From NCBI GenBank assembly GCA_905116865.2, contig CAJHNH020007701.1:252779-316778 (forward strand): a DNA stretch of 64,000 nucleotides. The letters are read 5' to 3'. The position numbers and the translations under genes are program-made. This DNA is from Candidula unifasciata (Eukaryota > Mollusca > Gastropoda > Stylommatophora > Geomitridae). Below, one piece after another: positions 1 through 11,285 of this stretch (positions are counted from its first letter, which is position 1; each line of letters begins with the position of its first letter). The notes below the pieces were generated by a model. That model was not told the origin of the DNA. It searched no databases and saw nothing but the letters and a program-made list of their open reading frames with translations.

Positions 1-110
1 AACATGACATTATATAGTGGGGTTTTAAACCTTGGTTGAAACAGCCTTAAACAGGTACACGACATTCTATAGTGGGATTCTGAGCCTTGTTTGGCACAGC
101 CTTAAACGGG
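1..110. repeat. two-copy tandem duplication, about 59 bp
   Basis: Two imperfect adjacent copies, each with a tract reading like CTATAGTGGG followed by CAGCCTTAAACNGGTAC. No coding sense is visible. The second copy runs directly into the SINE tail that follows. Confidence 0.6.
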
Positions 111-111
111 T

Positions 112-250
112 ACCAGGTACTGTCCTGTAAAGTAAATGTGGCCGGCGTGATGTGGACCACATCACACACCAAGTGCCGACTGGTCTATAAATAAAGGTCT
201 AGCCCTGTATGCCCAGCACACTGTAAGCGTGGAAAGTGGTCCTTTACTTT
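112..250 (+). mobile_element. SINE-C copy, 3' portion
   Basis: Matches the 3' body of a repeat family seen at least six times here. Diagnostic blocks are a GGTACCAGGT-like start, a CCGGCGTGATG block, GACCACATCAC and GTGCCGA(T/C)TGGTCTATA. The tRNA-like head present in fuller copies (2525-2745, 35491-35755) is missing. The family name is local to this annotation. Confidence 0.65.
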
Positions 251-489
251 TGCGTATGAACCTTGGATTTCGATCTTGTTAAGAAAGAAGTAACTACGCT
301 TACACCAAAGGATCCTAAACATTTTAAATGCTGAAATAAAGTTACAAAATCTCCCAGCGTTAAAGCAACATGCGTGGCTGCAGCAGTAGATGCTGTCATT
401 GGTGCTGCTGTTGGGGCTCTCTAGCAGCTTCTTGCATTTCGGCAAATATATCCACACATACTTTTCTTGTACCTCGGCTATTTATGTCC

Positions 490-770
490 ACTTGATTTGT
501 AAATTAGTCTTTCCTCTTGAGCCCAGGGCGGTGCATAGAGCAGAGGTCATAGCTCTCCACATGTCTGGCGGTTCGTTGCCATCTGTTTTAGGTCTTAGAT
601 GTTCTTTAAGCCTATAGTTGATGATGGTTCTACGCAGTCTCTCTTGGTCTTCCCCGTTTACTTTTCCCTCCCGGTGTCCATATGGGGGCTTGATATGGGA
701 ATCTTGTCTTATCCATTCTAAGTGCATGGCCGATATAGTTCTATCGGCGTTTTCCTATAAATTTGAGTCA
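490..770 (-). pseudogene. decayed LINE 3' end (RT C-terminus)
   Basis: On the minus strand, the frames read YIGHALRMDKTRFPYQAP, then a GGKSKRGRPRETA block, then stops and frame changes. This is the usual 'GHxLRM ... GRPxxTW' C-terminal tail of LINE reverse transcriptases. It is a dead fragment with several stops; the short open frames over it are remnants, not host genes. Confidence 0.6.
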
Positions 771-1664
771 AGCCCTTCCTTCTGCAGACATTACATCAAT
801 TCAGCTGTAGTAAATATGTGGTCTGCTGCTGCAGTAAAAGAAGCACAAATAGTAGCAGCAACAGCAACCGATTTTATCCTGAAAAGCAGTTTGTTAAAAC
901 ATAAGTATTCTGTTTATATTAAACTCACCTGCGGACACATGCTGGTTCAACAACGACCAAAGGAATACCAACCAAAATGTAGATATTAAAATCTCCATGG
1001 CATAATACAAGTATCTTATTTGCACAGATGATCTAGTTTCTAAAGATAGTTTTCAGGCTTAACCAGCAGCCTTTCTGTACAATTAAAATTATGCTGTATG
1101 CACTGTCCGTGTGTTGTGTCTCAATGAGGAAGAACTAATTGTCTAAAGGAAATATTTAACCGGCACGAATTAATTTAACGAATTAGTAATGACCGAGGAA
1201 ATCTAAATGACTTATTAAATCAATAACAAAAATGTTCACACATTATTGTTTTATTGTTTAATAGTTTAAAAAATAATATATAGCGATATACAAAGTTGTA
1301 ATATATTGTGCTGGCTATTCCTGCCCACAGATAAGAAAGTCTTATTTCATATGCTAGCGTGTGCAATGGTTGAATATAAGAAAACGTTTTTTCTCTCTAT
1401 GTATAGGCGGTTCCAAGTTACACATTCCACCCTGCTTCCTGCTTCCTTTCTAGCCTGAGAACGATGCGACATTTCTCCGAGAGAAAGCTAGTTTCACACT
1501 CACGCTGTCGATTTCTCCCGTGATGTTTTATTACATGGTCAACATCTGTTTTATCTGCAGAACTACACGCAGTTCTTGAAGAAAAATGCGTGTCAGTCTC
1601 ACTGTCATGCGTTTACTGCAGTCGATGCCTGGAGTTCGCTATACTCATTTAAGACACTCAATAA
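771..1664. other. no gene recognised
   Basis: AT-rich non-coding sequence. No long frame, splice-bounded exon or recognisable repeat was seen. Confidence 0.5.
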
Positions 1665-1672
1665 CCTGAGTC

Positions 1673-2067
1673 GGCTATCCTCCGAATGACGGTCCAAAAT
1701 TATTGAGGCCGAAAATATACTTCAACAGGGCCTCAGTCACCTGTAAATTGCAGACTTCCGGCGACTATCGCCACCGCCTAGGGTATCTCCCGCGTCGCTA
1801 CGTGCGCTAAACTAGATGGCTGGGACTCACGTGCAAATAAAATGAAGGAAGCTGTAGGAGATGCGGTAGCTGCTGCTCGTGAGTCACAGCCATCAAGTTT
1901 AGCCCCACGCCGCGCGTAGCAGCGCAGGACATACCCTCGGCGGTGGCGGTAGTCGCCGGAAGTAGGCAATTTAAGTCGCCGGAAGTTCGCAATTTACATG
2001 TGACTGAGGCCCTGTTAGGATATATTTTCGGACTCGATAATTTGGGACTGTTATTCTGAGGATAGCC
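1673..2067. mobile_element. foldback MITE, GGCTATCC ends, 8-bp TSD (hAT-like)
   Basis: The two halves are inverted copies of one another. The ends are GGCTATCCTC and GAGGATAGCC, and AGGGCCTCAGTCAC near the left end is answered by GTGACTGAGGCCCT near the right. The flanks CCTGAGTC (1665-1672) and CTTGAGTC (2068-2075) look like an 8-bp target duplication with one mismatch, as hAT-superfamily transposition produces. It is non-autonomous with no transposase. Related pieces lie at 29683-30415 and perhaps 42935-43491. Confidence 0.75.
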
Positions 2068-2222
2068 CTTGAGTCAATCATAGGCCCCGCAACCTGACGG
2101 CTGCTGATGTCCCTTAATGATGACACCCCCTGCAGTTTCAGTAATTACCCAAACCCCTCAGTACTTTTGTAAGTGAACTAAAAAACCATTTATAGACATT
2201 TTCTTTGCGTACACCGGCTGTC

Positions 2223-2462
2223 AACTATGGTGGAAAGTTCTGGTTGTTCGCTCACCTCTGGAGTGTCACGTGCACATGCATTTTACAGATCCCACCTATT
2301 TAATGCAGACTCTTGGTTCATTGCCTTTTAGGCAGATGCACTCTGACTTCGAAGGAAACCCCATAGTTGGTCGACTCTTACAACATGCTTGGTGGGAAAG
2401 CAGTGGGTCTATTCTTGTTTTCCCTAAAATAGGGCCCCGAAACCCACAGAGGAAAATCATTT
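2223..2462 (-). mobile_element. SINE-A copy, minus
   Basis: Reverse complement of the most abundant repeat here. Reading the plus strand, it runs from GTGGAAAGTTCTGGTTGTTCG through TTACAGATC and AGGCAGATGCACTC to GGGCCCCGAAACCCAC. Open frames over it are repeat shadows. Confidence 0.75.
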
Positions 2463-2524
2463 ATATAAATTCTCTTAAAAATTGTATGTCTATGCACTTC
2501 ATATCGTTTAACTTTTAGTATAAT

Positions 2525-2745
2525 TTTGTGGATCCAAAGGTATGGGTTCAAGTCCTGACAGAGCTAGATTATTTTCAAAAATGACCTCGGCTCCCAGGTC
2601 AAGGCAGGTTTGAGAGGGTACCAGATATAGTCCTGGGATGTAAAGGTGGTCGGTGTTGTGTTGACCACATCACACACGAAGTGCCGATTGGTCTATAAAA
2701 TAGTCTAGCACTTTAGGCCGAATACGCTTGACGTCGTGAAAATGT
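2525..2745 (+). mobile_element. SINE-C copy with tRNA-like B box
   Basis: Starts with GTGGATCCAAAGGTATGGG and carries GGTTCAAGTCC, a good RNA polymerase III B box (GGTTCRANNCC). The SINE-C body blocks follow: GACCACATCAC, GTGCCGATTGGTCTATAAAAT. This supports a tRNA-derived SINE. Confidence 0.7.
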
Positions 2746-2749
2746 TCAG

Positions 2750-3032
2750 TTACTTCTTCTTCTTCGTGTTCACCAGCTGTAAACTCTGGCAGAACGTTCT
2801 GCATGTTCATTCACCACTGGACTTTAGTCTTGTTCCTGAGAGTTGCGTGCACATCCGTTTTACAGATCTGTCTTATTTATTAGCATACTGCTGTTTCCTT
2901 GCCTCTCAGGCAGATGCCCTCAGACTTCAAAGCCACCAATTAGTCGACTTTTACGACATGCTTGTTGTGGAGGCAGTGGGTCTATTCTTGTTTTTCACAC
3001 AATAGGGCCCCGGAACCCACACGGGGAATTTA
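2750..3032 (-). mobile_element. SINE-A copy, minus, with (GAA)n tail
   Basis: Near full length. Its 3' tail appears on the plus strand as TTCTTCTTCTTCGTGTTCACC. The 5' end appears as GGGCCCCGGAACCCACACGGGG. Confidence 0.8.
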
Positions 3033-3120
3033 CCTACTAATTTGTTTAGTCGAATTTCTTCTACCTTGGGGTGTAGAAGTCTGCCAGAGAGACTGTCAGA
3101 TTTTTATATCTGCAGTTTTC

Positions 3121-3285
3121 ATTTTGGCTTTGTTCCATTCCAGTGTTCTATCAGTCAGAACATTCTGGCTTTGTTCAATTCCAGTGCTCTATCAGTCAGA
3201 ACATTCTGGCTTTGTTCCATTCCAGTGCTCTATCAGTCAGGACATTCTGGCTTTGTCCCATTATAGTGCTCTATCGGTCAGAATT
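3121..3285. repeat. 41-bp tandem repeat, about 4 copies
   Basis: The unit contains ATTCTGGCTTTGTTCNATTCC and AGTGCTCTATCAGTCAG. Four consecutive copies are visible with a few substitutions; the last is the most divergent. Confidence 0.85.
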
Positions 3286-3769
3286 TTCGAATGTTGTCTT
3301 CCAGTAAACCCTGGGTCGCCCTGGTGGTCTGATTCTAGGGTTCTTGACCTCCAATGCCTGCCACGGTGACCGATTATCTCCCATTATGCACACAAGTGGA
3401 AACTATCGTAATGGTGACTGATCACTCGAGTTAATAACGCATGTGTTTCAAGATCCAGGCGCATTGGGTGATTGCGAACTTTGTCCCTTATTGTCACTTG
3501 GACCACCTTTCTCCGATATCTCTTGTCTGAAACTGAAACTGAAGCTGGCTTCTATGAGCAGTTGTCATTGCCCATGACTCACGCGGGTAGGTCAAGAATG
3601 GCACATAAGTAGAGTGGTAAACGGCCATTTTTGTCCTTTTGTCAATTTCTCATTTGCTGAGAAACCCTAGGTTTAGGGCCTGGAAAAGTTTTCGAACAGC
3701 TGCTTTTTGAGTAGGCAGCGCTGTCTTGATGCATTAATATAAGCTTATCCACTGTGTGGTGCAATTTTT

Positions 3770-3950
3770 CGTTATTTTGAAGCCCCACCCTGGCTCTTGC
3801 CAGGGGCCGCAATATAGTCCGGTCATAAATATGGCCTAATGGCTGTACGCGGTTTCCGGACCCCTACACGGATGATCCTCATCCACATGGTGGCACTTTG
3901 TATCATCGGATGTTTATCGCTTGTGTGACGTCCTAGTGGGGTAAAATATA
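3770..3950 (-). mobile_element. repeat family D copy, minus
   Basis: Shares blocks with 7740-7950 and 46195-46385: GAAGCCC(C/T)ACCCTGGCTCTTGCC, a GCCGCAATATAG block, and the CATCCGATG/GATAAAC segment. These are three dispersed copies in two orientations. The class is unknown; it may be a short SINE or MITE. Confidence 0.65.
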
Positions 3951-4165
3951 CTAATGCTACTACTGATGCATCCATTCCGATCTACTACAACCACAAGATA
4001 TTTGAATTGGTTGACCTATTCCAATGCATACTGTCCTATCATAATCTGGTGTTTTTGTCCTTTACTTCACTGTATCAGCTAGTTACGAATACCTTGGACG
4101 GCATGAGTAATTAACAACAATTGTCTGAAAGAGATTAATGAAAGTAGATCTCTTTATACAACAAT

Positions 4166-4399
4166 AGGAAAGAGACAAACACTGTTCTTTAGCCACATAA
4201 TAAGAAGAGAGACATTAGGGAACATCGTGACAACCGCAAAGATCAATGGGAAAAGGGGTAGAGGCAGACCAAGAGAGATAATGCTGGATGGGCTAAAACG
4301 ATGGCATAGGGGGATATCATCAAGAGAGCTGTTCCAGTCAACGAGGAATCGTGATCTGTGGAGACGCATGAGTGCCTACGCCAGTTGGCAGGGCACATG
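4166..4399 (+). pseudogene. LINE RT C-terminal fragment
   Basis: The plus strand reads RQTLFFSHIIRRETLGNIVT, then KRGRGRPREIMLDGLKRW, ending ..RDLWRRMSAYASWQGT and a stop. The layout matches the minus-strand fossil at 5256-6175, so both come from one LINE family. No endonuclease or catalytic RT core is present. Confidence 0.7.
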
Positions 4400-4734
4400 A
4401 TGATGATTATCAGCTAGTGCTTGCCGAAAACAGAAGAAATGCTCGAGTGTGAAGACTGCTTATTCTCTGTGATAACGTCGGTCTGACTTAACAGTGTGCA
4501 AAGATGTCCAGCACATTGTTGTGGCGATGTAAATATTTCTGCCTTTACTACGCCGGACACTTGAAAGCAAATGTCAGAGTGCTTCAGCTGAGCCAAATAA
4601 TGTCAACAAGGATGTTGTTAGTAACTTCATCTGAGTCGCTCAGCTTCTGAAATGGTGTACATAGGTTTTTAGATACGCCGCATCTGTTCGAGTTTTCTTT
4701 GTGTCTTCATGTGTTCAAATATACTTTGTTTGTA

Positions 4735-4885
4735 CTATTCTTCTTCTCCTTCTTCTGCTACTACTGTTGCTGCTGCTGCTGATGCTGTTACTGCTACTAC
4801 TAATAATAATAGTAATAACAATAATAATAATAAAAATAATAATACCATCACTACACGGCTACTATTACTACTACTACTAGTCGTA
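4735..4885. repeat. trinucleotide-rich microsatellite
   Basis: Runs of TTC, TGC, TAC and AAT/AAC units succeed each other. The open frame over it is low complexity. Confidence 0.85.
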
Positions 4886-4939
4886 CATTAGTATTACTAC
4901 TTATTCACTATCACAGCTACTACTCTAACTACTACTCTT

Positions 4940-5185
4940 CGAGTTCACCTGTTGTGTAAACTCCAAGAGAGTTTTGGTTGATCATCCATTTTGGAACTTT
5001 GGTCTTGTTCCACAAAATGAGTTTTTCGTGGACAAACGATTTACAGATCTGGCTCATTTGTATGCAGACTGTTGGTTCTTCGCCTCTCTGGCAGATGCGT
5101 TTTGATTTCCAAGAAAAACTCCCTAATTAGTCGATTCTCACAGTCTACAGTACTTGTTAAGGGGCAGTGCGTTTACTCTCAGATG
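4940..5185 (-). mobile_element. degenerate SINE-A copy, minus
   Basis: Shares TTTACAGATCTGGCTCATTT, TGCAGACTGTTGGTTCTT and the CTCTCTGGCAGATGCGTTTTGA blocks with SINE-A, with many substitutions. Confidence 0.65.
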
Positions 5186-5255
5186 GATCCTTGGAACTCA
5201 CTCGAGGAACTACCACCACCACTACTACTATTATTACTCATCTTCATCATTATCA

Positions 5256-6175
5256 TCAGGTGCCTTGCCGACTGGCTTGTTCGATCATGCTTCTCCACAA
5301 TCTGCGATCTCTTGCAGCATGTATCAGTTCGTGTGCTGACACACCTCCTTGCCATGCAACAAGACTTTCAAGAATCTTCTCTCGTTGTCTTCCTCTGTCC
5401 ATCCTTCCAAAGATCTTTCCAGTGGTCAGAGTATGTTCCATTTTCCATCTTCTCATAACATGGCCAAAAAATGATGACTGTCTCCTCCTGATGTCTGCGA
5501 TAATCTGTTTTCGGGCTCCCGCCTCTTTCAAAACCTCTTGGTTACTATTTTTGGCTGTCCAATGTATTTTAAGCATTCTTCTGTACAAACACATCTCTGA
5601 GGCCTCAAGAAATCGTTTGGCCTGCCTACCGATTGTCCAGGACTCATAGCCATATGTTAAAACTGGATGTATGTATCAAACAAGAATTCTTTTTCTAACC
5701 TTCAATGACAGAGATATATTGCATAAGATGTTCTTCATTTTATAAAATGTAGTTTTTGCCTGTCCTATTCTGTTTCTTATCTCAGTAATGCATCTTCCAT
5801 TCGATGTTATCCATGTTCCCAAATAATAAAATGTATGTACTTGTCCCAAAATAACACCACTGACTTTTATTACACATTTAGGAATAATTCTCTTATTTGA
5901 CACCACCATTACTTCCGTCTTTCCGTTATTCAAAGTGATGCATATTCTTCGACTTTCTATCACCACAGTGTGTATGATTTCCTGTAGTTCTTTCTGACTT
6001 GTTGCTATGAAGACTGTGTCATCAGAAAAACGTAAATTGTTTATATTGTGCCCACCAACCACAATTACGGGCATATCAATTAAAGATCTCATTATATATT
6101 CACTGTATAGTGAAAACAAATCAGGTGACAGTACGCATCCTTGTCGTACGCCCCTCTTTATGCACTGAAATGTAC
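5256..6175 (-). pseudogene. LINE reverse transcriptase fossil
   Basis: The minus strand carries RT motifs in order: GVRQGCVLSPDLFSLYSEYI (around 6120-6175), LRFSDDTVFIA as a degenerate 'F(A/S)DD' active site, YYLGTWITSNG, then the C-terminal FFGHVMRRWKMEHTL and RDRRLWRSMIEQASRQGT. The frame is broken between 5594 and 5676. It is 5'-truncated with no endonuclease. A related copy lies at 39900-40645 on the plus strand. Confidence 0.8.
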
Positions 6176-6227
6176 CTAACCAGTTGTTAATTCTTATAGC
6201 CGCTGTTGGCTGACAATACGTATTTAA

Positions 6228-6290
6228 GAAAGCAATGGCAAACTACTGGATGTAAATTTGCCTAGAAAAATCCCTCTAGTCAATTCTCCA
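6228..6290 (+). mobile_element. SINE-B 3' fragment
   Basis: AAAGCAATGGCAAACTACTGG followed by GTAAATTTGCCTAGAAAAA, the 3' body of the tRNA-derived SINE seen complete at 9116-9335 and 27060-27275. Confidence 0.6.
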
Positions 6291-7739
6291 GTCCGTGTGT
6301 GCTTTCATTGCCATTAAATGTCCCGCATCCACAATGGCGGAGGTCGACCTCGGCCTCGTTTACAGGAAACTGCACTGTTCATCACCGTCCTCTCCAGACC
6401 ATCATGGCGCTTGACATGTCCAGAATACCTCAGCTTTGGGGAAAGGATGCTGTTTATGAGCCAGTTCTCCTTGATGTTCAGGTCGTCACATGATGTCGAT
6501 GTGTGTGTGTTTTTTTTTTTTTTTTTCTAGACAGGAGAAAGCTTGGTCGGGCATTCGATAGCCTAATGTAAGGACGTTCGTGTACGTACGATATGTGTAT
6601 AGATGAGAGTAGGTATGTACTTATGCATAAAGAAGTATGTGTATAAGAGAGTGGTATGGGTGCACAAATGTATAGGATAAACATAGGCTGGTATGAAAAA
6701 TAACGCAAGTGTAGGTAATGTCAGATAGGTTTTGTATTCATGTGGTTATGCATGCATAAATATGTGTAAAATGGAGTGCAAACATGTAATGTATGAGTGT
6801 ATGGATGCTGGAGTGTATATATGCATACACTTCATGGTGTAAATCCCTATACCCCAGGGTTTCATACTTATAATCATCTTATTCCATCCACATCATGCAT
6901 CTAAAAAACATAAACATGACTGGTGGGACTCACAAAAGGATAAGACTGACAGCAAATAAAAAAGACAAATGGATCGATATTGATAGGGCTCCCCCCCCCC
7001 CCCCCCCAACCCCAATGGTACAATGGTAAAGACTGGTGTCGTGAAGCGTATTCCAGTGATCTGGTATTTACGTAGACCGAAGCCTAGCTACAAACTTAAA
7101 CAGACACATTCGGACCACACTATAACAAATGACGGACAGAATCATTGTCAGGCTCCACATAACATTTCACACACATCTCCACGACATGATTAACCCATTC
7201 TTATTGCATGAAGACAACTATAATACCACTATGGTTACACGCTTAATATTTTCACATTTCGGGTCTATCCAAACTGAAAAACTGTTTTCAGTACTTTTCG
7301 GCAAAGAAAAATACTCACAATTTTAAAACTTTAAATGGTGGTCCAAAGGACATTATGTTGAGAAGCTCGCTCTCCTACGAAATACGCCCGACCAATTCAG
7401 AAGGAGCTGAAACCAAGAAGGAAACAGAAATGAAAGGACAAGAAGAGCACAGTTGACAACAGGATAGGGAATGAGTGGCCTGACGTGGAGGAAAGAAACA
7501 TTAAGTTCAGAGACAGCGCAAATACCAGAACTTTAGTCACGAAAGTGGCGCAAATAAACAAGACCACAAATATAGCCAGAGACTGTTAGCAGCTTCGGCT
7601 AGATCGCAGCAGGTTGAACGTGGTGAGTTTTTGATTTTTTTTTCTGAAAAGGAATCGGAACTGTAATTTTCTTGCTCCACTGGTGTTTTTTTTAAGAATT
7701 CTTCAGTTTCAAAGCTCCAGTTTTTTTTTTTTTTTTAGA
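6291..7739. other. non-coding, simple sequence
   Basis: No gene seen. It contains a T run near 6511-6527, a TATG/TGTA-rich tract at about 6590-6840 and a C17 run at 6990-7007. Confidence 0.5.
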
Positions 7740-7950
7740 GACTGAGTGACTGACTGACTTTCTACCCCACCAGGACATCACACAAGCGATAAACATCCGA
7801 TGACACAAAGTGCCACCATGTGGGTGAGGATCACCGTAGAGAGGTCACAGAAACCGCGTTCAGCCTTAAGGCCATATTTATGGCCAGGCTATATTGCGGC
7901 CCCTGGCAAAGCCAGAGTAGGGCTTCAAATAACAAAAAAATTCATCCTAA
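7740..7950 (+). mobile_element. repeat family D copy, plus
   Basis: CACACAAGCGATAAACATCC, a GTGCCACCATGTGGGTGAGG block, CCATATTTATGGCC and GCCAGAGTAGGGCTTCAAA. Matches 46195-46385 in the same orientation and 3770-3950 inverted. Confidence 0.7.
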
Positions 7951-8156
7951 AAAGGACGGGACGTAGAATGCATAACACTACTAGCCATGGTAACATCAAA
8001 ACAGACTGAGTGAGAGTCAGTAATTCACATCCAGAAAGTGCCGCAGGAAAGATGCATAATCTCACATTTTTTTTTTACTTCTGCTTGCTTGCAAGTGTTA
8101 TGACATAGGTTCTCTGACTTCTTTTGCGCAGTTGCCGTTCTTATTTATTACTGAGC

Positions 8157-8530
8157 CTAAATATTAAAAAAAATATGTGATACTTTTAATCTCTTCGGTT
8201 GTCGATTTAAATATATATAAATGTGTGTTGTTCTCAGTGTGGACATTATTTTAGTTTTCCCCTCTTTGAAAAATATGTTTTCCTCTTCGCTGTACTTTTT
8301 GACAGTGTAAATTATTTTTTCTAAGCATTGTACGCAGTTAGAAACGAGAACTGTGTCTTCTGCCTTTTTTAGTTCTCGGATAGGTCTACCTCCAATTTTC
8401 AGCGGATCGAAGCTATCACGGTCCTCGTCACTAATTATATTTCTCATAATATTGTCTGCATATATTTTAAAAAGGGATGAAGCGAGAATACAACCATGTT
8501 TTACTCCTCTCTGTACTTCAAACCAGTCCG
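8157..8530 (-). pseudogene. short LINE RT fossil
   Basis: The minus strand reads RNIISDEDRDSFDPLKIGGR, then ELKKAEDTVLVSNCVQCLEK and NIFFKEGKTKIM. It fits the RT 'ADDTVL ... K T' region with decay (AEDT in place of ADDT). No flanking RT domain is intact. Confidence 0.55.
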
Positions 8531-8659
8531 ATATTTCACCAACTACTCTAACAGCTGCTTGTTGTTCATGGTGAAGAGATTCTATAGGAGAAAATGTTAA
8601 GAAATCTGCCCACCTCTTTAAATACCCACAGTTTGTGATTGTGTGTTGCCCTGTGTGCC

Positions 8660-8935
8660 AAGTAAAAGACCCCTTTCCGCGCCTTCAAGCGTATGGAATA
8701 TAGGACTATACCTTTATTTTATAGACGAATCGGCGGGTTCTGTGGTTGACATCATGCCGACCGCCTTTACTTCCTAGGAGTGTACTTGGCACATATTTAA
8801 AGCTGGGTAGACTTAAGAGCCTAGGCAACTGATGAAGGGGGGAAAAGTTCGGATCCGTCGGGACCTGAATGCATGACCTTTTCGGATCCGCAGGCAAGAT
8901 TCTTGACGCTACACCACGACGACTTACCCTGGAGA
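8660..8935 (-). mobile_element. SINE-C copy, minus
   Basis: Plus-strand blocks CCGCGCCTTCAAGCGTATGG, TTATAGACGAATCGGC and GCCGACCGCCTTTACTTCC, then a CGGATCC head at the right end. Nearly the full family length. Confidence 0.65.
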
Positions 8936-9115
8936 CCAAGTACACAAAATTGTACGTCAAAGCTATTTATTTAGCCGTTTCTGGCACAGATATTTGAGCG
9001 AACCTCATCTCTACCGCAGGAAAGAGAGCTAAGAACCCACGTTTACTATAAAGTGGGACTTTCACACGCTATCTGTTCTCACCAACTCTTTTTTTTTTTT
9101 TTTAATCTATTAGTC

Positions 9116-9335
9116 TGTTCGTCAGCTCTGGGACTAAGTCGATGCGAACGCTTCGTAACGCAGGGTGCCGGGTTCGATCCCAGCTGTAGGCCATACGCCT
9201 TGCGTTGCAGGGGCCGACCGTCCAGGCAAGCAATGACAAACTACTAAACGTAAATTTGCCTAGAGAAAACACAAAAAAGCAAGGGGCTGCTGGGGTTGGT
9301 TCTGCAACTTCCTGTTAAAGTTACGCAACCAACCT
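9116..9335 (+). mobile_element. SINE-B, tRNA-derived, near full length
   Basis: Head with CGATGCGAACGCTTCGTAA and a perfect B box GGGTTCGATCCC. Then TGCAGGGGCCGACCGTCCAG, GCAATGACAAACTACTAAAC, TTTGCCTAGAGAAAAC, and a 3' end GGTTGGTTCTGCAAC ... TTACGCAACCAACC. The same order occurs at 27060-27275 and, inverted, at 29831-30035. Confidence 0.8.
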
Positions 9336-9599
9336 ATTAGTCTGTTCACTAATGTTACCTACCCTAATATCGATTTCTGGACCCAGCGATAATTGTTAGG
9401 AGCTGCTAACGCAACATGCCCTGGGGCTAGGCCCTCAGTGTTCTCCAGCCCCCCCCCCCCCCCCCCATTAAAGTTAGTTGTGTATCCTTTAATGGTTGCA
9501 TTTGTATGTTTTGTCGCTTTAAATGATTTGAATCGGAAATTTTACATTCAGTAGTTTGTCAGTGAACGAACGGTCGTCTTCTATACCACTGTCAAAAAC

Positions 9600-9715
9600 A
9601 ACGCAAGTGGCTCTGCTGTCACATCGTCCGCAGATGGGATCGAACCCGGCACCTCGGATTTATGAAACACGTACGAGCCACAGATGCCAACTCGCTACCA
9701 GTACTGTTGTCTGAA
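9600..9715 (-). mobile_element. tRNA-like SINE head, minus
   Basis: Minus strand TGGCATCTGTGGCTCGTACG (A-box-like), then GTGCCGGGTTCGATCCC (B box). It resembles the SINE-B head, but the 3' body does not follow. It has no intact tRNA acceptor stem, so it is not called a tRNA gene. Confidence 0.5.
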
Positions 9716-10169
9716 TGATAAAGCAGACTATGTGGTATTTGCATCTCTCGCCGACAGACAAATTCTAATTCTGTCGAATACTTTACAGGACTCAGCCTTC
9801 TTGTGTAGTTTCTAAGATTTTCCACTGTTTCAACAAATAGATAAATCATAATGCCTTTCCTCTAACTAGAGAGCGGAGGCGAGACACATGGGTCGTCCAA
9901 AGGAATAGTCGCTTACTGCTTATGACCGCCCAAACTCACCTCTGCATTTTGGGATCTCCCCCATTTTTCAAAGATATGGCTAGAATGTACTGAAACGAGG
10001 CCCCACGAGGTAAAAGGAATAAAGGTGAACCAAAAAAAGAATTACAGATGAGCAGAAAATAGTGGATGAGCAGAAAATAGTGGATGACTAAGAGAGATTT
10101 GGTTAAGGGCTATGCTCAGCTGGGAGGTAAACAGACCAAAGAAGTAAAAAAAGCACAATGCACATGCTC

Positions 10170-10445
10170 CTATAGTGGGTTCCGGGGAAAAACCAGATTA
10201 GACCCATTGTCTTACAAAAAGCATTTCATAAGAATCGACTAAATGGGAGCTTCCTTTGAAGTCGGAGTGCATCTGCCTGAGAGGCAACGACCAACAATCT
10301 GCATGCAAATGAGTCAGACCTGTGAAATAGATGTGCACACACTCAGGTTCTAGAACAAGATTAGAATCCAGAAGTGGACGAGCAGAACATTCCGCCTTAC
10401 AGCCAGTAAACGCGAAGAGGCAGCAGATAATGCACACGCACATAT
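10170..10445 (+). mobile_element. SINE-A copy, plus
   Basis: GTGGGTTCCGGGGAAAAACC start, AGACCCATTG, GAGTGCATCTGCCTGAGAGG, TGTGAAATAGATGTGCACAC and CCAGTAAACGCGAAGAGG end. The tail is not pure GAA. Confidence 0.75.
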
Positions 10446-10666
10446 TCTAGTCTTGTTATGATGTCTACTTACATGTTGTTCTTTACTTACTTAGACTGTC
10501 TCGAGTTTCTTGCCCCTCAGCAAGTCATGTTTTCCTTAGATTATGGGTCAGAAATGTCGGCGGGGTTACTAGTAAGCACATGTGTTTTCACTTGTCGCCG
10601 TGTGAACGAACGAGGCTTTGGCTTGTTTATATTGGAGGGATGCATGGAAAGTGGGATTCAGCTCGT

Positions 10667-10800
10667 CTGTGGATCCGAAGGTCTTGGGTTCAGACTTCAT
10701 TTTCTTTAATTAACTTGGCTCCCATGTCAACCTAGCGTTTAACAGGTGCCATGTAACGGCCAGGAAATGGTGGTTGGCGTGAAGTTGACCAACCACTACC
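10667..10800 (+). mobile_element. partial SINE-C copy
   Basis: CTGTGGATCCGAAGGTCTTG and GGGTTCAGACTTC match the head; TTGGCTCCCATGTCAACC and a GTGGTTGGCGTGAAGTTGACC block match a divergent body. Confidence 0.5.
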
Positions 10801-11029
10801 ATTTTACGTGTAAAGTCAGGATGTTCTTTCTTTGGCTTATATTGAAAAAGTAGAATTTTAACCAATTATTATGTTCAGACATTTGATGAAATACAAGGTC
10901 CGACAATTGAGTACTGATTACTGAATTCCATAAAAATTAAAATAATCAACAGTTGAAGATATAACCTGTATGATTTAAAGTAAGCCCCATGTGAACTGAT
11001 ACAGCAAGTGGCACGATCTAACAAACACT

Positions 11030-11166
11030 AAAACGACCTCTGTAGTTCTATTGTTACTGCGCTTTGGATGTCATCAACATCGTTAAAGAAGTGTCCTTTC
11101 AAACAGAACTTAAATTTTGGGAATAGAAAAAGAAAATCACAGGGAGACAAATCCAGGGAAGGCTGA
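11030..11166 (-). pseudogene. mariner transposase C-terminal fossil
   Basis: One uninterrupted minus-strand frame of about 45 codons reads QPSLDLSPCDFLFLFPKF, then KFCLKGHFFNDVDDIQSAVT. This matches the family signature around the third catalytic aspartate of Tc1/mariner (hPPYSPDLxPxDFFLFPxLK), with SPCDF here. Upstream residues are frame-broken. The start and the first two acidic residues are not recognisable, so it is a fossil. Confidence 0.75.
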
Positions 11167-11285
11167 GAACACTTTTTGGGCCAAAAATTCTTGTTTGGAC
11201 ATCTCTTGGGTACTCAACCCGCTGATGTTTTTGGTCATCAGACAGCGAATGTGGTACAAACTAGAGCTGTACCAACAAAAAGCAG

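Noticed and set aside
9116..9200. Functional tRNA gene with B box
   Set aside because: No cloverleaf acceptor stem or matching 3' end; the same sequence recurs as a SINE-B head.
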